From assembly GCA_946497905.1 (NCBI GenBank), contig CAMMMI010000004.1, positions 1 to 34,490 on the forward strand: a DNA stretch of 34,490 bases, written 5' to 3'. Position 1 is the stretch's first letter; every line of letters starts with the position of its first letter. Under the pieces are notes generated by a model. The model did not search any database. It saw only the letters and a program-made list of their open reading frames with translations, and was not told the DNA's origin. The DNA comes from an uncultured Clostridium sp. (GTDB lineage Bacteria; Bacillota; Clostridia; TANB77; CAG-508). This document shows, piece after piece, positions 1 to 8,637 of this stretch. Both the position numbers and the translations under genes were made by a program.

Positions 1-994
1 TATATTCTTCTCTTTCTTTTTCAAGTATTTTTGCTAATATTCGTATGCTAAATATCTTTTCTTCTAATGCTAATTTTTCGTTTCTTTTTGTGTATTCTTC
101 TTGCAATAATTCTTTGTTGTTTATAGTTTCATCAATTTTTTTTATTTGTTTTGTTATTTCTATTTTCTTAGTTGTTACATTTTGTATGAATTCTTTATTA
201 TCTTTAACATATTCTAACTCTTTTTCTACTTTTTCTTTTGTTTCTAACATTTTTTTCTTTATTTTTGTATCATATTTTATATCTAATAAGATAGATAGTA
301 TTTTTAAATTTTCTACTAAAATACTTTTGTTTTCTTTACCATATTCTTCTTCTAATTTATTTTGAAATAATTCCATATAGTCTATAATATATTCGTCATT
401 TGTTATCCAATTATTTAGCAATTTATATCCTACTAAAATTCGTAAGTTTTGATAAATTAAGTTATGTGTTACACTTTCTATTTCCCCTGATATTGTTGTC
501 CAAGAGTAGCCATTAAAGTCTCTTAATGGTTCTACTGTATTTATATTATTTCCTACATTTATTAGGTCTGATAATGTTTTATTTATTAAAAAATATTTGT
601 CTTTTATTATTTTGTCTTGTTTACTTATTTTTTCTATACAATATAATATTTTCCTTTCTATTGGATAACATATTATTTTTTTTATCTTTTTTTCTACTAG
701 AAATGTTTTGTCTTTCATTATTTTGCTTTCTTCTGAGTTAGGTCTTACAAGTTTTATTGTATCACAATTATTTTTTATATCTTTTAGTAGTTTTTCTATA
801 AATTCTTCTTTTGTTTCTACATTTTGTTTTACTTTTTCATAATCTTTATAAGCAGTTTCGATTTTGTATAGAATTGATAAAAGATTGCTTTTTGTGTTTT
901 CATCAAAAGGCTTTTTTTCTAATATTTCTTCTAATTCATTATTATAGTTTTTCTTTACTATCTTTTCTAAGATTTTATCTGTTTTCTTTTGCAA
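1..994 (-). CDS. Hypothetical coiled-coil-rich protein, C-terminus beyond window
   Basis: The ORF track misses this gene because it runs off the left edge. The minus strand is open from a TTG at 994 to position 1 (about 331 codons). A good ribosome site (GAGGAG, 8 nt spacer) precedes the TTG, which is why this start was chosen. The product begins MQKKTDKILEKIVKK and is rich in Lys, Glu and Ile. A central segment reading DFNGYSWTTISGEIE, then NLIYQNLRILVGYKLL, looks like a folded core. The visible C-terminal third (many K/E heptads) looks like a coiled coil. No signal peptide or membrane segment is seen. I do not recognise the family and assign no function. It lies downstream of ftsK on the same strand after a gap of about 110 nt, so it could be the last gene of that unit. 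Confidence 0.75.
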   Translation of the reverse strand, partial: MQKKTDKILEKIVKKNYNNELEEILEKKPFDENTKSNLLSILYKIETAYKDYEKVKQNVETKEEFIEKLLKDIKNNCDTIKLVRPNSEESKIMKDKTFLVEKKIKKIICYPIERKILYCIEKISKQDKIIKDKYFLINKTLSDLINVGNNINTVEPLRDFNGYSWTTISGEIESVTHNLIYQNLRILVGYKLLNNWITNDEYIIDYMELFQNKLEEEYGKENKSILVENLKILSILLDIKYDTKIKKKMLETKEKVEKELEYVKDNKEFIQNVTTKKIEITKQIKKIDETINNKELLQEEYTKRNEKLALEEKIFSIRILAKILEKEREEY

Positions 995-1106
995 AACTTG
1001 CTTCTCCTCTCAAATAGGAATGTTTTTGTATAATAAAATATTCTACTTAAAGAAAATTTTTCAATTTTTCTTATTTGTCATTAAGTTTAACCTTATTTTT
1101 TTCTTT

Positions 1107-3551
1107 TTAAACTTCTTGTTTCATCTCTGTTCCCATTTTTAATTCATTTAATCTTTCTAATGTCATTAATACTTCTCTTGGTTTGCTTCCTTGATATCCT
1201 GATATTACTCCTCTTTCTTCCATTTGATCTATAATTCTTCCTGCCCTTGCGTAACCAACTTTAAATCTTCTTTGTATAAATGATGTTGATGCTTGTCCTG
1301 TTTCTACAACTGTTTGTATTGCATCCATTAAAAATGGGTCTGTTTCGTCATCTTCTGATTCTTGTGCTATTTCTTTATCTGTTTTATTGCTATTTTCAAT
1401 GCTTTCTAAAATATCTTCACTATATGTAGCTGTTCCATTTGATTTTATAAAATCTACTATTTTTTCTACTTCTTCATCTGAAACAAAAGCTCCTTGCACT
1501 CTTGATGGTTTTGGTGCTCCTGCTGGGAAGAAAAGCATGTCTCCTTTTCCTAATAATTTCTCCGCTCCAACACCATCTAGTATTGTTCTTGAGTCTACTT
1601 GTGATGATACTGCAAATGCTATTCTTGATGGTACATTTGCTTTTATTAATCCTGTTATTACATCTACTGATGGTCTTTGTGTTGCAATTACTAAGTGCAT
1701 TCCAGCTGCTCTTGCCTTTTGCGCTAACCTACATATTGATTCTTCAACTTCTTTTGCTGCTACCATCATCAAATCTGCTAACTCATCTATTATTATTACT
1801 ATTTGTGGTAGTTTTCCAGTTTCTTCGTCTTTTTCTATTGCCTTATTATATCCTGCTAAATCTCTTACACCTTTGCTTGCAAATAGGTTATATCTATTAT
1901 CCATTTCTTGTACTGCCCAAGCCAATGCCCCTGCTGCTTTTCTTGGATCTGTTACAACAGGTATTAGTAAATGAGGGATTCCATTATATACTGAAAGTTC
2001 TACTACTTTTGGATCTACCATAACTAATTTTACTTCACTTGGTTTGCTTTTATATACAATACTTGTAATAATTGTGTTTATACATACACTTTTTCCTGAA
2101 CCGGTTGATCCTGCAATTAATACATGTGGCATTTTTGCAATATCTGCCAATTGTATATTTCCTGCAACATCTTTTCCAAGTGCTATTGTTAATTTTGATT
2201 TATTATTTCTAAACTCTTCGCTATCTAATACTTCTCTTAAATGTACTGCCTCTTTTTCTTTGTTTGGAACTTCTATTCCTACTGCTTGTTTTCCTGGTAT
2301 TGGTGCTTCTATTCTTATTGTTTCTGCTGCTAAATTTAATGCTATATCATCAGCTAAGTTCGCTATTTTACTAACTCTTACACCTTCTGCTGGTTTTAAT
2401 TCATAACGTGTAATTGCTGGCCCTACTGACACATTTTCGACTTTTGCTGAGACTCCAAAACTATATAATGTTTTTTGCAATTTTGTTGCTGTATCTGTCA
2501 ATAGCTTTGCTCCTCCTTTTAATGCTTTTTTTGATGCTTTACTTAGAATTTCTATTGGAGGATATTCATAATGTTCATCTTCCACTACCATTGCATGTTG
2601 TAATTGCAAAACTTCTTTTTTCTTTTCTTCTTTTTTTTCTTCTTCTTGTTTGAATAATTCGTTTTCATTTCCAGAATTATGTGCTGTTTGTTTAAATATG
2701 TTATCTTCAATAACATCTGGTTGTACTGAATTTTTCTTAGATTTTTTTGTTAATGGCTCTAAATCTTCTCCAGAATGATCATATTTTTTCAATGGCACGC
2801 TTTCTTCTGCTCCATCTACAATTCTACCGCCAAAATTAATTTTTATTTGATTTTCCATTTCATTTCTTTCAAGTTTTTCTTGTTCTTTTCTAGCTAATCT
2901 TTCTTCTCTTTCTCTTTTCCTTCTTTGTGCTGGTGTTTCTGTTATTTGTTCTGCTTGCTGTTTTCTTCTTTCTTCTTTTAATTCTAATCTTTCTTCTTTT
3001 TTCTCTTCGATTTTTTCGACTATTCTATTTATTATATCTGACATACTAATTCCAAATGTGAACACAAATAACACAACTGCAATACCTGCACAAAATACTA
3101 TAGCTCCTATATCTCCTAACAATTTTGCAAGTGGTATTGCTCCAACTGCTCCTATTGCTCCTCCACCTTTACTCTGACTTCCTAAGTAGTATGCATCTTT
3201 TACAACTTCTGATAATTCTTTAGTAGATTGTAATTCTCCTGTTGATGTTTGTATTACACTAAAAACAACTGACAAGCTTATTAAAAATATTATGTACTGA
3301 ATCATTTTTGATTTTAGTTCATCTCTACCATCACATGCTAATTTTATTGCAATAATAAATATACCTACTGGTAAAACATATTGCATTATTCCTAGCATTC
3401 CACCTAATATTTCATTTAATTTTGAACCTATTACCCCTGATTTTGTATATATTAAAACTGCTAATAATACACTTAGTATTATTAGTGTTACTATTGCTAT
3501 ATCAATTTTTGAAGCTTGTGTTTTCTTTTTGTATCTTCTTTTTCTTGCCAT
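1107..3551 (-). CDS. ftsK: DNA translocase FtsK/SpoIIIE family
   Basis: Septum-located, ATP-driven DNA pump that moves chromosomal DNA through closing division or sporulation septa. The layout is typical. Four hydrophobic segments lie in the first 170 residues, followed by a charged Lys/Glu linker (about 180-330). The motor follows, with Walker A GSTGSGKS near residue 485 and Walker [13 protein letters not shown]-terminal winged-helix gamma domain ([25 protein letters not shown]) reads DNA polarity. The ORF track starts 17 codons upstream, but AAAGGA stands well placed before the ATG at 3551 ([10 protein letters not shown]), so I use that start; length is then 814 aa, normal for the family. 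Sequence alone does not separate FtsK from SpoIIIE duty. In many Clostridia one protein serves both. Confidence 0.95.
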   Translation of the reverse strand: MARKRRYKKKTQASKIDIAIVTLIILSVLLAVLIYTKSGVIGSKLNEILGGMLGIMQYVLPVGIFIIAIKLACDGRDELKSKMIQYIIFLISLSVVFSVIQTSTGELQSTKELSEVVKDAYYLGSQSKGGGAIGAVGAIPLAKLLGDIGAIVFCAGIAVVLFVFTFGISMSDIINRIVEKIEEKKEERLELKEERRKQQAEQITETPAQRRKREREERLARKEQEKLERNEMENQIKINFGGRIVDGAEESVPLKKYDHSGEDLEPLTKKSKKNSVQPDVIEDNIFKQTAHNSGNENELFKQEEEKKEEKKKEVLQLQHAMVVEDEHYEYPPIEILSKASKKALKGGAKLLTDTATKLQKTLYSFGVSAKVENVSVGPAITRYELKPAEGVRVSKIANLADDIALNLAAETIRIEAPIPGKQAVGIEVPNKEKEAVHLREVLDSEEFRNNKSKLTIALGKDVAGNIQLADIAKMPHVLIAGSTGSGKSVCINTIITSIVYKSKPSEVKLVMVDPKVVELSVYNGIPHLLIPVVTDPRKAAGALAWAVQEMDNRYNLFASKGVRDLAGYNKAIEKDEETGKLPQIVIIIDELADLMMVAAKEVEESICRLAQKARAAGMHLVIATQRPSVDVITGLIKANVPSRIAFAVSSQVDSRTILDGVGAEKLLGKGDMLFFPAGAPKPSRVQGAFVSDEEVEKIVDFIKSNGTATYSEDILESIENSNKTDKEIAQESEDDETDPFLMDAIQTVVETGQASTSFIQRRFKVGYARAGRIIDQMEERGVISGYQGSKPREVLMTLERLNELKMGTEMKQEV

Positions 3552-3627
3552 TTTAACCATCCTTTCATTCTGTAACGATTTTATGTGATATATATTTTTC
3601 ATTTTTATTTATTGTTTCCTATTGTAT

Positions 3628-3682
3628 AAAAAAGTCAGCTTCAAAAGTCTTTGTTTTCATTGACTTCTGACATCTGACTTTT
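3628..3682 (-). terminator. Rho-independent terminator after the rsmD/coiled-coil unit
   Basis: On the minus strand, 5 nt after the stop of the 3688-4191 gene, AAAAGTCAG pairs with CTGACTTTT. An inner stem (TCAGAAGTC with GACTTTTGA, one G-U) closes a loop of about 12 nt. A T-run follows. It separates this unit from ftsK downstream. Confidence 0.75.
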
Positions 3683-3687
3683 GAGTT

Positions 3688-4191
3688 TTATTTCAATTCT
3701 TTTCTACTGTTTTGTATTGTCTTTATTGTGTCTTCTAAAGATATTTCCATTAACTTTAACGCTTCATTCATATTTGTTTCTAGTTTACTTAATGTTTCTT
3801 GTAATACATCTTCTGTATTTCCTAAGATACTGTCTGCATATTCTTTTGTTCCTCTTGATATTTCTCTTGACATTTCATTTGCTGTTTCTATTATTTCTGT
3901 TTTTTGGTCATATGCTTTTCTTGTTATTTCATGTTCATCTATCATTGCTATTATTCTGTTTTCTGCTTCTTTAACTATTCCATCAGCTTCTTTTTGGGCT
4001 TCAACTAATATTCGTTGTCTTTCTTCTTTTACCCATTTAGCTTGCTTTAATTCGTCTGGAAGTTTTATTCTTATTTCTTTTATTAAATCTAACATTTCTT
4101 CTTTATCTACAATACTCTTTCCTGAAAATGGTAGATTTCTGCTTCTTTCTAATAAATCTTCTAAAGTTTCTAATAATGTAAATATTTCCAT
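3688..4191 (-). CDS. Coiled-coil protein, ATPase subunit b/H-like
   Basis: Soluble, almost wholly helical protein of 167 residues. The N-terminus (MEIFTLLETLEDLLERSRNLPFSGKSIVDKEEML) is followed by a long amphipathic stretch rich in Glu, Lys and Ala (ILVEAQKEADGIVKEAENRI), resembling the stalk helices of F- or V-type ATPase subunits. Automatic annotation often labels such clostridial proteins 'ATPase', but there is no Walker motif. DivIVA is another similar-looking family. It starts behind AAAGGGG and follows rsmD by only 18 nt on the same strand, so the two are probably one transcript ending at the terminator 3628-3682. In many Clostridia this gene sits between rsmD and coaD. No coaD is present here; ftsK follows instead. 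Function is unknown; a scaffolding role is only a guess. Confidence 0.75.
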   Translation of the reverse strand: MEIFTLLETLEDLLERSRNLPFSGKSIVDKEEMLDLIKEIRIKLPDELKQAKWVKEERQRILVEAQKEADGIVKEAENRIIAMIDEHEITRKAYDQKTEIIETANEMSREISRGTKEYADSILGNTEDVLQETLSKLETNMNEALKLMEISLEDTIKTIQNSRKELK

Positions 4192-4209
4192 GGTTTTACC
4201 CCTTTCAAA

Positions 4210-4767
4210 TTATATATCTTTTTTACCCAAAAAGATAAGTTTTACTCTTCCATATTCTCTAATATCTTTTATTTGTATTTCTATTTCTTTTAATAGATTT
4301 AGTATTTCTTCTGTGTTATCTGTTTCTATTATAATTATTCCTTGTTCATTTAATAATTCTTTATCTAATATCATTTTTATTGCTTTATATGCGTAATTAG
4401 TCCTATATGGTGGGTCTATGTAAACAATGTCTAGCGGATCTTTTATATGTTTTTCTAATATTATTTTATAGTCATATGGCAACAATTCTATTTGTTCTCT
4501 TAGATGTGTTTTTTCTATATTCTTTTCTATTATTTTAATAGCTTGTTTAGAATTTTCTCCTAAAATAGCTTTTTTTGCTCCTCTGCTTACTGCTTCTAGC
4601 CCTATTGCCCCACTTCCTGAAAATAAATCTAAAAATACACAATTAGGTATTTCATTTTGTATTATATTAAATAAAGCTTCTTTTATTCTATCTAAAGTAG
4701 GTCTTGTATTATTTCCTTCTAATGTATATAGTTTTGTTCCTCTAGCCTTTCCACTTATTATCCTCAT
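4210..4767 (-). CDS. rsmD: 16S rRNA (guanine966-N2)-methyltransferase RsmD
   Basis: S-adenosylmethionine-dependent enzyme that methylates N2 of G966 in 16S rRNA during 30S assembly; cytoplasmic. Family marks in order: N-terminal MRIISGKARGTKL; NTRPTLDRIKEALFNI, the characteristic RPT..R.rEalFniL block; SAM-binding motif I FLDLFSGSGAIGLEA; and catalytic motif IV YIDPPY. Length of 185 residues is normal. The ATG at 4767 is preceded by AAGGAAAGG. It is the first gene of a two-gene unit with the coiled-coil protein. Confidence 0.95.
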   Translation of the reverse strand: MRIISGKARGTKLYTLEGNNTRPTLDRIKEALFNIIQNEIPNCVFLDLFSGSGAIGLEAVSRGAKKAILGENSKQAIKIIEKNIEKTHLREQIELLPYDYKIILEKHIKDPLDIVYIDPPYRTNYAYKAIKMILDKELLNEQGIIIIETDNTEEILNLLKEIEIQIKDIREYGRVKLIFLGKKDI

Positions 4768-4901
4768 ATTAACCTTTCCTTGATATTATTATTTTATTCT
4801 TTTTTTTTATAATGTCAATAGTATTAATAAAATTGTAATATACATTTAACAGTTCTGTAATATACTTCTATTTTTGTAATATATTTCTACAAAATATACA
4901 A

Positions 4902-4928
4902 AAAACTATCTGTATTAGAGATAGTTTC
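4902..4928 (-). terminator. Rho-independent terminator after divIVA
   Basis: Downstream of the divIVA stop on the minus strand, AAACTATCT and AGATAGTTT form a perfect 9-bp stem with a loop of about 8 nt. A T-run (TTTTTT) follows. Confidence 0.8.
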
Positions 4929-4942
4929 TTTAGTAAAATATA

Positions 4943-5395
4943 TTAATCTTCTTTGTTTACATCTTTTAATAGTTCTAATTGTGAAATCAATAAAGATTCC
5001 ATTTTTGCTTTATATATATCAAATTGTTTTTTTACATCTTCTAGTTCTTTGTTTTTATTCATAATTTGATTTTCTAATTCTTTTACTTGTGTTTGTGCAT
5101 TTCCTCTAGCTTCGTTTAGGATTTGTTCTGCTTGTTGTTTTGCTACATTTTTTACATCTTCTGCTGTTTTCTGTGCCATAACCAATGTATTTTGCAATGT
5201 TTCTTCTATTGTTTTGTAGTGTTCTAAGCTTTTAGATAATTCTTCAACTTTTGTTTTTTGTTCGCTATTTTCTTTATATAATCTAGTATAATCAACAGTT
5301 AAATCATCTAAAAAATCATCTACTTCTTCTACACTGTAACCATTCATCATTTGTTTAGAGAATTTTTTGTTTTCTATATCTAATGGTGTTATCAT
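4943..5395 (-). CDS. divIVA: DivIVA domain protein
   Basis: Membrane-curvature-sensing scaffold that gathers at poles and septa and positions division, growth or sporulation proteins. The N-terminal lipid-binding module is clear: ITPLDIENKKFSKQMMNGYSVEEVDDFLDDL, the family's conserved opening. A long coiled coil follows (about residues 35-140) with several alanine/glutamine heptads. At 150 residues it is on the short side of the family. It starts at an ATG behind AGGAGG. It lies just after sepF on the same strand, a classic division-cluster order, but the sepF terminator (5449-5472) falls between them. Transcription may therefore partly restart or read through. Confidence 0.93.
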   Translation of the reverse strand: MITPLDIENKKFSKQMMNGYSVEEVDDFLDDLTVDYTRLYKENSEQKTKVEELSKSLEHYKTIEETLQNTLVMAQKTAEDVKNVAKQQAEQILNEARGNAQTQVKELENQIMNKNKELEDVKKQFDIYKAKMESLLISQLELLKDVNKED

Positions 5396-5448
5396 CTTTT
5401 CCTCCTTATATAGTTAGATACTGCTTTTTTACTCGCAATAATTATAGA

Positions 5449-5472
5449 GAAAAAAAGGGCGTCCCTTTTTCC
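5449..5472 (-). terminator. Rho-independent terminator directly after sepF (repeated type)
   Basis: AAAAAGGG and CCCTTTTT form an 8-bp stem with a 3-nt loop, followed by a T-run on the minus strand. It begins right at the sepF stop codon (TAG then GGAAAA...). Almost the same sequence, also starting at a TAG stop, follows the secF-like gene at 11695-11715. Confidence 0.85.
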
Positions 5473-5955
5473 CTAATTTATCCCGTTATTTTTTAACCAA
5501 GAAACTGATAATTTGTTTTTTATTTCTTCTCTTGCCATTTCATTTGTTATTTCATAATTTGATGGTGCTACTAAAAATATAGAGTTTGATACTTTTTGAA
5601 TATATCCATCTAAGGCATATACTCCACCACTAATAAAGTCTACTATTCTTCTTGCTACTTCTTTGTTTACATATTCTAAATTAACAATTACAGATTTTTT
5701 TTCTTTTAAGAAAGAACATATTTCATCTGATTGTTCAAATGTTGTTGGTTGTGATATTACCATTTTTATAGCATTTGTTTGTTGTTGTGGCATTGAAACT
5801 ACTTTATTATTATTGTTTTTTCTTCCAAATCTTCTTTTATCTTCTTCTTCCTCTTCTTCTTCATAATCATATACATTTTCTTCTTCATATTCATCTGGTT
5901 CTGCTGAATCCATTCCAAATAAATCCCAAACTTTATTCATTAAAGCTCCTGACAT
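5473..5955 (-). CDS. sepF: Cell division protein SepF
   Basis: Anchors FtsZ filaments to the membrane and bundles them at the septum. The N-terminus (MSGALMNKVWDLFGMD) contains the short amphipathic membrane-binding helix. Next comes an acidic linker with a run of Glu/Asp (about residues 20-40) and a basic patch. The C-terminal SepF domain spans roughly 70-155: PTTFEQSDEICSFLKEKKSVIVNLEYV, then RIVDFISGGVYALDGYIQKVSNSIFLVAP, the family core. Length of 160 residues is normal. The first ATG follows AGGAGG. M6 also has a GGAG just upstream, so two starts 15 nt apart are possible. A sigma-A-like promoter lies about 45 nt upstream. Confidence 0.95.
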   Translation of the reverse strand: MSGALMNKVWDLFGMDSAEPDEYEEENVYDYEEEEEEEDKRRFGRKNNNNKVVSMPQQQTNAIKMVISQPTTFEQSDEICSFLKEKKSVIVNLEYVNKEVARRIVDFISGGVYALDGYIQKVSNSIFLVAPSNYEITNEMAREEIKNKLSVSWLKNNGIN

Positions 5956-5999
5956 AAAAAAACCCTCCTAAAATTCATTCATTTGTTTTCGTTGTACTA

Positions 6000-6028
6000 A
6001 GTATCTACTTTTTTTGCTATATTGTCAA
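6000..6028 (-). promoter_or_regulatory. Sigma-A-type promoter of sepF
   Basis: On the minus strand TTGACA (6023-6028) is followed after exactly 17 nt by GATACT (6000-6005), a 5/6 match to TATAAT. The distance to the sepF start leaves a short leader holding the AGGAGG site. Confidence 0.7.
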
Positions 6029-6090
6029 TACTTTTTTAAAATGTAATAATATTTTAATATTATTGTAATATTTTTGTAATATTTCTTTTA

Positions 6091-6276
6091 TTTTTATTCT
6101 CTTTGCAAGGACTAGTATATATATTATATTTTTCGCTATCCCAACACTTTAAATATTCTAATAAAATCAGCTCCCACGGGACTGTCGCTGATTTAATAAG
6201 AATATTTATCGTGTCGGTCCCCACAAAATCGCTTAAAATATAATATATATACTAGTCCTTGCATGGTGAATAAAAA
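6091..6276. repeat. Large nested palindrome, possible MITE-like element or structured RNA
   Basis: Fills the 339-nt gap between sepF and the hlyD-like gene. The outermost arms TTTTTATTC/GAATAAAAA (6091-6099, 6268-6276) are separated by a 4-nt bubble from a perfect 29-bp pair (6104-6132 with 6235-6263, starting TGCAAGGACTAGT). After an asymmetric internal loop comes a second stem of about 22 bp with two mismatches (about 6150-6205, ending AAATCAGC/GCTGATTT). The apical loop contains GGGAC, which is complementary to GTCCC in the internal loop, so a pseudoknot is possible. It begins 19 nt after the hlyD stop and could also end that transcript. No ORF of note lies inside it. Confidence 0.85.
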
Positions 6277-6294
6277 TTAATATTTTATGCGTTT

Positions 6295-7668
6295 TTACTC
6301 TACTTTACTTAAATCTGGATTTAAAACTATTTCATCATATAATGATATTTTTTTGTAATTTGCTATTTCTTCATTTGTAAAACCTAGTTCTTTTAATTCT
6401 TCACTTTCATATGATTCTACTATAGAATAGTTTTCTCCTTCTTTCGTTACTTTTACTAAAATTTTATTTAAATATCCTGCTCTTTTTCTTACAACATAAT
6501 TTAAATCATTTTCTTTTACTATTGCTTGATTTGGTACTTTTAGTCCTTGTTCATCCCACCAGATTAAATCAAATGATATTTTTCTATAATTTATTAATTC
6601 TTGTATTCCTTTTTCTATTTTTAACATTAATAATATATCTTCTTCACTATCATTTGCTATATTTACAATTTCTGCTGATACTTCTTCATTATTAGATAGT
6701 CTAACTTTTATTTTATCTCCTACTCTAGCTTGTTTAGCATTTTCCGAATTTGATATTGTAGCTATGTAACATACAAAATTATCTATTATTTTTCCACATT
6801 CTTCACTTGTTGCTACTACTTTTCCTGTTTGTAGATTTAGATTTTCTAAATATTCTTTACTTAATTCACTAAAACAGTCTGGTGTTAATGTTTCTTCTAG
6901 CCCATCAACTTTATATGATACTATTCCACTTTTAGGTGCATTTACATATTCTGCTCCTGAGTTAAGCTGACTTTCGTATGTTTTTCTTTGCTCTATTAAT
7001 TGTTTTAAATATGAACCTTGGGGACTGTTTTCTCCTGCTATCTTAGCTTTTTTACTAACCAAATCATCTATCTCTTTTTTATATTCTTCTAATTTATTAA
7101 CATCTTTTATTTGATTTATATATTGCATTTTTTCATCTATTTGATTTTCTAAAAGTTTTATATCTGTATCAGAATTTACATACCCTTTATCTTGTCCCAT
7201 TACTTCTTGTATTTTTGTGTCAAGTTCCTGTATGTTCTTTTTTAGATTTTCTTCATTATTACTATAATATCTAAAAATGGCTTCATTTTTTCCTGCTTTT
7301 TCTCCTTCTAATTTTATTTGTTCCATTCCATTTTTGTAATTTGTACCTCTTACTACTTGTTCATCTCTTATTACATACCCTATGTCTGTTTCTTCTTGAT
7401 ATAATTTCCCCTCTTCTACTGTAAAAGTATCTGTTGGTTGTTTTATTAATAAATATAATGTATATATAATATAACATAATATTAGTGCTAAAACTATGTA
7501 TAAAACCATCTTTTTCTTTAGAGTTTTTGATGTTTTTTCCTGTTTATTTTCTATTTTTGTATCATTGGGCAATATTTCTTTACTTTTTATCTGCACTTCA
7601 TTAACTTGCTGTTTCTGTCTTTTTGTTTGTTTTCTGTTTCTTGACTTCTCTTGTTTTTCTTTTTTCAA
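6295..7668 (-). CDS. HlyD-family-like membrane adaptor protein
   Basis: A very basic cytoplasmic N-terminus (1-52, Lys/Arg/Gln-rich) precedes one membrane segment (VLYIVLALILCYIIYTLYLLI, about 54-74). The rest lies outside the cell: a beta-sandwich beginning (GYVIRDEQVV), a coiled-coil hairpin (about 130-235), the second half of a lipoyl-type sandwich (VNAPKSGIVSYKVDGLEETL), then beta-rich domains (DKIKVRLSNNEEV...). This order matches HlyD/membrane-fusion proteins, which in Gram-positives often lie near sepF under that name with no known export partner. The start is a TTG overlapping the miaA stop by 4 nt (TTGA) with GGAGGG ahead, so translation is probably coupled. What it exports or senses is unknown. 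Confidence 0.8.
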   Translation of the reverse strand: MKKEKQEKSRNRKQTKRQKQQVNEVQIKSKEILPNDTKIENKQEKTSKTLKKKMVLYIVLALILCYIIYTLYLLIKQPTDTFTVEEGKLYQEETDIGYVIRDEQVVRGTNYKNGMEQIKLEGEKAGKNEAIFRYYSNNEENLKKNIQELDTKIQEVMGQDKGYVNSDTDIKLLENQIDEKMQYINQIKDVNKLEEYKKEIDDLVSKKAKIAGENSPQGSYLKQLIEQRKTYESQLNSGAEYVNAPKSGIVSYKVDGLEETLTPDCFSELSKEYLENLNLQTGKVVATSEECGKIIDNFVCYIATISNSENAKQARVGDKIKVRLSNNEEVSAEIVNIANDSEEDILLMLKIEKGIQELINYRKISFDLIWWDEQGLKVPNQAIVKENDLNYVVRKRAGYLNKILVKVTKEGENYSIVESYESEELKELGFTNEEIANYKKISLYDEIVLNPDLSKVE

Positions 7669-8585
7669 CTTATTCCCTCCAAAATAATTTTTATATTATT
7701 TTGTAAATTCTCTCTTCCCTTTATCCATATTGTTTGCTTATTTTTTCTAAACCATGTTAGTTGTCTTTTTGCATATCTTCTTGTTTCCATTTTTATTTTT
7801 TCGATCATTTCATCTTTTGTAAGTTTCCCTTCTAAATATTCCACAACTTCTTTATATCCTAATCCTTGCATTGCTGTTGGGAACTCTTTATATTTTTCTA
7901 ATATATTTTTTACTTCTTCTATTAAACCTTGTTGTATCATTATATCTACTCTTTTGTTTATTCTATTATATAATTCTTCTCTATCCCAATCTATAGCATA
8001 TACATGATAGTCATATTCCACTTCTTTTTTTCTTGATTCAATTTCTTGCTGTGTTTTGTTTTTCCCTGTCATATGATATATTTCTAATATCCTTAAAATC
8101 CTTTTTTTATCATTTGGACTTATTTTTTCTATTGCTTGTGGATCTATTTCTTTGGCTTTTTTGTATAAATATTCTAATCCTTTTTCTTTCACATTTTTTT
8201 CTAATTCTTTTCTATAATTTTTATCAAATTTTATATCTTGATATTCTATTTCATAAATCAAGCTATCTATATATAATCCTGTTCCACCAACTACTATTGG
8301 AGTTTTTCCCTTGCTTATAATTTCCTTTATTGCTTTTTTTGCATCTTTTTTATAATCTGCTACACTATATCTTTCATTAGGTGAAATAAAATCTATTAAA
8401 TAATGCTTTATTCCTTGCATTTCTTCTTGTGTTGGCTTTGCTGTTCCTATATTCATATCTTTGTAAATTTGCATAGAATCACAAGAAACTATTTCTCCAT
8501 TTATTTTTTTTGCTAGTTCTATAGATAATGATGTTTTTCCTGAAGCTGTTGGCCCACATATAACTATGACTTTTTCTTTACTCAT
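7665..8585 (-). CDS. miaA: tRNA dimethylallyltransferase MiaA
   Basis: Transfers a dimethylallyl group to N6 of A37 in tRNAs that read codons starting with U; cytoplasmic. Visible marks: P-loop ICGPTASGKTSLSIELA at the N-terminus, SCDSMQIYKDMNIGTAKPT (substrate and catalytic Asp block), GTGLYIDSL, and the C-terminal TRRYAKRQLTWFRKN signature. The ORF track begins 7 codons earlier, but AAGGAAAATAAAA precedes the ATG at 8585 (MSKEKVIVICG) and nothing precedes the longer start, so I use 8585 (306 aa, normal size). It belongs to a mutL, membrane protein, miaA, hlyD-like unit; mutL-miaA neighbourhood is widespread in bacteria. Confidence 0.96.
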   Translation of the reverse strand: MSKEKVIVICGPTASGKTSLSIELAKKINGEIVSCDSMQIYKDMNIGTAKPTQEEMQGIKHYLIDFISPNERYSVADYKKDAKKAIKEIISKGKTPIVVGGTGLYIDSLIYEIEYQDIKFDKNYRKELEKNVKEKGLEYLYKKAKEIDPQAIEKISPNDKKRILRILEIYHMTGKNKTQQEIESRKKEVEYDYHVYAIDWDREELYNRINKRVDIMIQQGLIEEVKNILEKYKEFPTAMQGLGYKEVVEYLEGKLTKDEMIEKIKMETRRYAKRQLTWFRKNKQTIWIKGRENLQNNIKIILEGIS

Positions 8586-8637
8586 TTTTATTTTCCTTAT
8601 CCTCATATTATTTATTTTTTTAGCTATTTATAACAAT

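Noticed and set aside
1387-2653. Plus-strand ORFs of up to 195 aa opposite ftsK
   Set aside because: They are leucine/phenylalanine/serine-rich antisense shadows of the clear FtsK motor domain and lack ribosome sites.
4800-4900. Repeated TGTAATATA-like words before rsmD, similar to those at 6040-6090
   Set aside because: Considered as regulator sites, but spacing is irregular and such words are expected in DNA this AT-rich.
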